A stretch of 64,000 bases of DNA from Collybiopsis luxurians FD-317 M1 (Eukaryota; Basidiomycota; Agaricomycetes; Agaricales; Omphalotaceae): the NCBI GenBank assembly GCA_000827265.1, contig KN834823.1, positions 70,063 to 134,062 of the forward strand. Direction: 5' to 3'. The notes under the pieces were generated by a model. It saw only the letters and a program-made list of their open reading frames with translations, ran no database searches and had not been told where the DNA came from. This document shows positions 60,656 through 64,000 of the stretch, piece by piece; position 1 is the first letter of the stretch, and each line of letters begins with the position of its first letter. The position numbers and the translations under genes are program-made.

Positions 60656-61594
60656 ATGAACTCTTCCCTTCGAACTGCTGGATCAGTTGTTCCCCTCCAC
60701 TTCCAAACTCTCGTCACCCACGAGATTCCTACAAGACCAATCTTCTCAATGTCCATCTTCAAAGGAGTCCCACCTCCTCAACCTTCTGCCGCCATCCCCA
60801 TGCTCCGCTTTCGTGGCCTTCGTCGTCGTCCCAAAGGAAACAACAAACGCCTCCCACCCCGCCCCGCATCCAATCTCCATGACTACATGCCCCCTTCCGC
60901 GTCCCGATCCTCCTGGAACGGCATGCCCTTCTCCCAATTCGAACGGCGCATGCACCACGTAATGGAACATGACACCTCCCCCTCCCAACTCGCCCAAAAC
61001 GACATCCAGCACCTCCAAACCTATCTCATTTCCCTCATCGCCGAGATGAACACCTACCGCACCATGCTCGGCCTCCCACCCTGGACCGTGCCCACGCGGA
61101 ATCTTACGCTCATGAGACACGTGGTGAAGGTGTATTGGGGTGAGGATGCGGGTGTAACGGTGAGGATTCCGCAGATCAAGATGGTGGAAGATGGATGTGG
61201 GATGTTAGTGGGGTATGCGGTGGATTATGAGGCGATGGAGAGGGAGTGGGAAGTGCAGGAAGAATTGATGAGCGCGCCGTTGATTGAGATCAGTACGAAG
61301 GAGGAGAGAGCTAGGGAGGAGGCGAAGGAGGAGGCGAAGTTGGAGAAGGAGATGAGGAGGATCCGAAGTACCAAGTGGGATAAGTACTATCCTTACGGGG
61401 CTGAGACTGAATCGGATCGGGCGAAGAGGGAAAAAAAGCAGGAGAGGATGAGGAGGAGAAAAGGGAAGCCTTCGGTGTTTGTTGAGATGTGGGTTAGTCT
61501 CGGGCATGCTTTTCGCATCAAGCGCCATCGCGGAAGCACTCGAAAGCAACGCAATCGACTTGCTCCCAGAGTCTTCGGTTTCCGGCGCTTGTGA
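60656..61594 (+). CDS. Uncharacterised single-exon basic protein (312 aa)
   Basis: An uninterrupted 312-aa frame in GC-richer DNA than its surroundings. The N-terminal third is Pro/Arg-rich (RFRGLRRRPKGNNKRLPPRP). The middle looks folded (QFERRMHHVMEHD, YLISLIAEMNTYRTMLGLPP, VYWGEDAGVTVRIPQI). It is followed by a charged helix (EERAREEAKEEAKLEKEMRR) and a strongly basic tail that could bind nucleic acid or a membrane surface. No known domain was recognised. A later start at residue 32 (MSIFKG) is also possible. The antisense frames across it are composition shadows. Confidence 0.65.
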   Translation: MNSSLRTAGSVVPLHFQTLVTHEIPTRPIFSMSIFKGVPPPQPSAAIPMLRFRGLRRRPKGNNKRLPPRPASNLHDYMPPSASRSSWNGMPFSQFERRMHHVMEHDTSPSQLAQNDIQHLQTYLISLIAEMNTYRTMLGLPPWTVPTRNLTLMRHVVKVYWGEDAGVTVRIPQIKMVEDGCGMLVGYAVDYEAMEREWEVQEELMSAPLIEISTKEERAREEAKEEAKLEKEMRRIRSTKWDKYYPYGAETESDRAKREKKQERMRRRKGKPSVFVEMWVSLGHAFRIKRHRGSTRKQRNRLAPRVFGFRRL

Positions 61595-63189
61595 ACGGAG
61601 TGCCCTCGGTAACATGTTAAAAAGCTTTCCTTGGTCTATCGTATACCCTCGTAGACAGGCTTGGTACGAGCCTAATACCCTCAGTGTAATCCATCGAGTT
61701 TAATTCCCTAACCCAGATGGGTTTTGTTTACGGTGGAAGTTTCGACCGACCCATGGATAAAAACTCATGTGAAAAGTTATGATTCTCAGCCCGGTTAAAA
61801 TCCTGCTGAAGATGCGGAGAGAGAAACTAGAACTAGGACCGAAACTTCGACGGAAAAAAATCGGTTACCCTTCCTCTCTGTCCGAACTGTCCTGTGCCTA
61901 ACTTATATAACTCATCCCTTCAGCTAGGCTGCATCGCTTGTGACCATGACTTGTGATATTCGCAGTTCAGCATATAAGGATGCGTACCTCATCTCCCCTC
62001 ATTCTATACTTAGCACCGCCCTTCATTAACATCGTGATTCGGTTAGTAGGATCGTACCTTAACGTTCACATGAAGAAAGGAAAAAGAAGAAAAGAAATGT
62101 TCGAAGTATGTGGTAAGTACTAAGTGATAACTTCGTTCCTTCCTACAGGCGTTCCTGTGGATTTCTCGTCCCCAACAACATACGACGAGAGCCGAATTCT
62201 AGAACACAAAACTTTCGAACGACCTGATACTCAAGAAGACTGCCTATACCGTTCAAAAAGGGGTATTTTCTACCAAAGCGAAGGGCGTTCATCTCGTCTT
62301 TCCGTGGTATCTCCACTGGCGTCACTGTTCGGGCCAGACAAACTTACCTCTGAATTTTCGAATTTAATGCAAGTTGATTGAACATTGCTACTGTCTTCTT
62401 TGCCTCCAACTATTCGGTTTATCCGCTTGACATTAGATTAATTGAGTCATAGACAGTTACGCTCATTGTCTTCTTTCTTTGCTAGTCGGCTGCTAGAGAC
62501 CTCAATAACAAACGATACGTACTTCGTCCACTTCGGTCTGAAATTCTTCATCATTTCTCAAAATTGTAGCCCTATCTTCACACGAAAATTGATTCGGCTA
62601 ATACAGAATTCCATCCCTATTCTCTTTACACGGTCGAAAATCAACCGCCTTTTCATTATCACTCGATTCGTTGCTCATCTCGTTGGCGCCACATCAGGTT
62701 TCCGTTTTTGATATCTTCATCCGATTTTTAGTGATGTTCGTCTTAATTCATGTCGTCATGCACCCATGTACCGCATACCCTCCGAACCGAAATAGCGATG
62801 AGATGAGAGATGAGGTGAGCTCTCATTCGTTGGTTACATTTTCCCCATAATGAATTAACAATTTGTGGTTGATTTATAGTCACATGGATTACAATATACA
62901 TATGCCATAGGCCCTCTGGACGGAAAAAAGTCATCTTTGCATATGGATATCAATCATTTTCTCCTCTCCTTTTGGTTCATGGGATGCCGCGGAAGGAAAG
63001 GTACGAACAGGTATCTCCTGCTTGTTTCTATGTCGTGACGCACACCGCAGTTCCTCATTCGGAGTTTCTCCCTTTTAAAATTGTGCTCGAATTTGCCCAT
63101 CCCGTCCTTCCCTTCTTCTTACCAGTTGACCGTCCGTACGAATTTGCCTTTTACTTGACGTCTTACCAAGGGGCCCGTGGGGATTTACA
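61595..63189. other. Intergenic
   Basis: About 1.6 kb with no supported gene. It includes the promoter of the amylase gene. The open frame at 62124-62381 has a good upstream acceptor-like site but no motif or partner exon. Confidence 0.4.
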
Positions 63190-64000
63190 ATGATGTATTC
63201 GATGCTACTGCCCAGTGCGCTCATCGGGTTGATGCCGCTACTGGGGACTTCCGCCGTACCCAGTCTTGGACGAAATGAATCCTCCTCCCCCAGCTCGCAC
63301 TTGTCTCCTCGCCAGAGTGTGGGGGCCAAATCAGTCATTGTGCAGATGTTTGAGTGGACTTGGGATAGGTGCGTGTGGGAGCGAACTATCTTCTTTACTG
63401 CTGACGCCTGGTATCGTTTCTAAAGTATCGCGGCGGAATGTACCAACTTCCTGGGACCGGCTGGATATGGTTATGTGCAAAGTACGTCTCCTTCTTGAAT
63501 TCTTGATACTCTCTTACGTTCGCTCTTCTGTGTATAGCTAGTCCTCCGCAAGAACATATCACTGGAACGCAATGGTGGACTGATTATCAGCCTGTGCGTA
63601 CCCTTCCCTCCCCCATCCGTATTGTAAGCTGACCACCGTTTAATTGTCCACACTTGTAGGTTTCATACATTTTAACATCCAAACGAGGAGATCGAGCTCA
63701 ATTTCAAAAGTAAATCTCTACCTTCGAGTCTATATTTCGAAGCTCAAAATTAAATCCCCTTTCCTCACCGTACTCGCGACCAGTATGATTCAAACTTGTC
63801 ACACTGCGGGAGTTTTGGTCATAGCCGGTGCGGTCTCAATGTCTACTTGGCGTGGTTACAGGTTCTCCGTTGAGCTGACCCTTTCTCCAAATCCCTTCTC
63901 CCTGGCACGTATATGCCCACGCTGTTCAAAATTTTAAATAGACACTCTTTTCAACCATATGACTGGGAATGCGCAGGGTACGGGTGTTGCTGGATCCACG
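63190..64000 (+). CDS. GH13 alpha-amylase, 5' part (cut by window end)
   Basis: Six exons are visible (63190-63368, 63426-63481, 63538-63593, 63660-63709, 63784-63827, 63942-64000+), all in frame. The N-terminus MYSMLLPSALIGLMPLLG is a secretion signal. The body begins VIVQMFEWTWDSIAAEC and contains GPAGYGYVQ, QWWTDYQPVSY, SKRGDRAQF and DTLFNHMTG. The last is conserved region I of GH13 amylases (Asp and His that help form the active site and calcium site). The enzyme should hydrolyse internal alpha-1,4 bonds of starch or glycogen outside the cell. The catalytic Asp/Glu/Asp lie beyond the window. ATG 63190 and 63193 are equivalent candidates for the start. Confidence 0.9.

Noticed and set aside
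60746..61615. Antisense frames over the 312-aa gene
   Set aside because: Gly/Glu/Val-rich and Leu/Arg/Pro-rich shadows of the sense codons; the sense frame is longer and starts and ends cleanly.
1..64000. tRNA or rRNA genes
   Set aside because: No convincing A/B box pair with a cloverleaf was found by eye; a tRNAscan run would be decisive.

Overview
The window is nuclear DNA of a basidiomycete fungus, most likely an agaricomycete. Genes are broken by many short introns (about 45-80 nt, GT...AG, one GC...AG), and the families are typical of mushrooms: NACHT-WD40 NLR proteins, an arylsulfotransferase-like secreted protein, sugar transporters, a cytochrome P450, an FAD monooxygenase and small orphan membrane proteins. 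There is no sign of prokaryotic organisation. Species cannot be told from the sequence. Gene models below were spliced by hand. Each listed exon chain keeps one reading frame from start to stop, or to the window edge for the last gene.

Layout. 0-16 kb: two tandem plus-strand NLR-type genes (1465 and 1547 aa: helical N-terminus, NACHT ATPase, 14 WD40 repeats, conserved C-terminal module), separated by a dead WD40 fragment from a tandem duplication and about 4 kb of non-coding DNA. 16-26 kb: four enzyme or membrane genes: an arylsulfotransferase-like protein (-), a multi-pass membrane protein (+), a P-loop sulfotransferase-like protein (-) and a flavin monooxygenase with an N-terminal SnoaL-like part (-). 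27.8-29.8 kb: an orphan disordered protein and a Tc1/mariner-type miniature element. 30-41 kb: a segmental duplication carrying two intact 507-aa sugar transporters. A 2.6-kb inverted-repeat element sits in the first copy, and the second copy preserves the nearly empty site.

43.8-53 kb: two paralogous orphan membrane proteins (219 and 194 aa) flank an uncharacterised coiled-coil/Pro-rich gene that carries an in-frame stop. They are followed by a 535-aa orphan helical protein. 53.7-55.8 kb: an intact 502-aa P450 (-) with an unusual I-helix. 57.7-59.5 kb: a decayed copy of the 3' end of the 535-aa gene, split by a 1177-bp transposon flanked by a perfect 8-bp target-site duplication. 60.7-61.6 kb: a one-exon orphan. 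63.2 kb to the end: the 5' part of a GH13 alpha-amylase, cut by the window edge.

The window reads as an ordinary metabolic background (sugar uptake, starch hydrolysis, oxidation, sulfation-type chemistry) mixed with fast-evolving accessory DNA: NLR receptors with homogenised repeats, orphan gene families and several non-autonomous transposons. No operon-like or obligate functional coupling between neighbouring genes can be shown from sequence alone.
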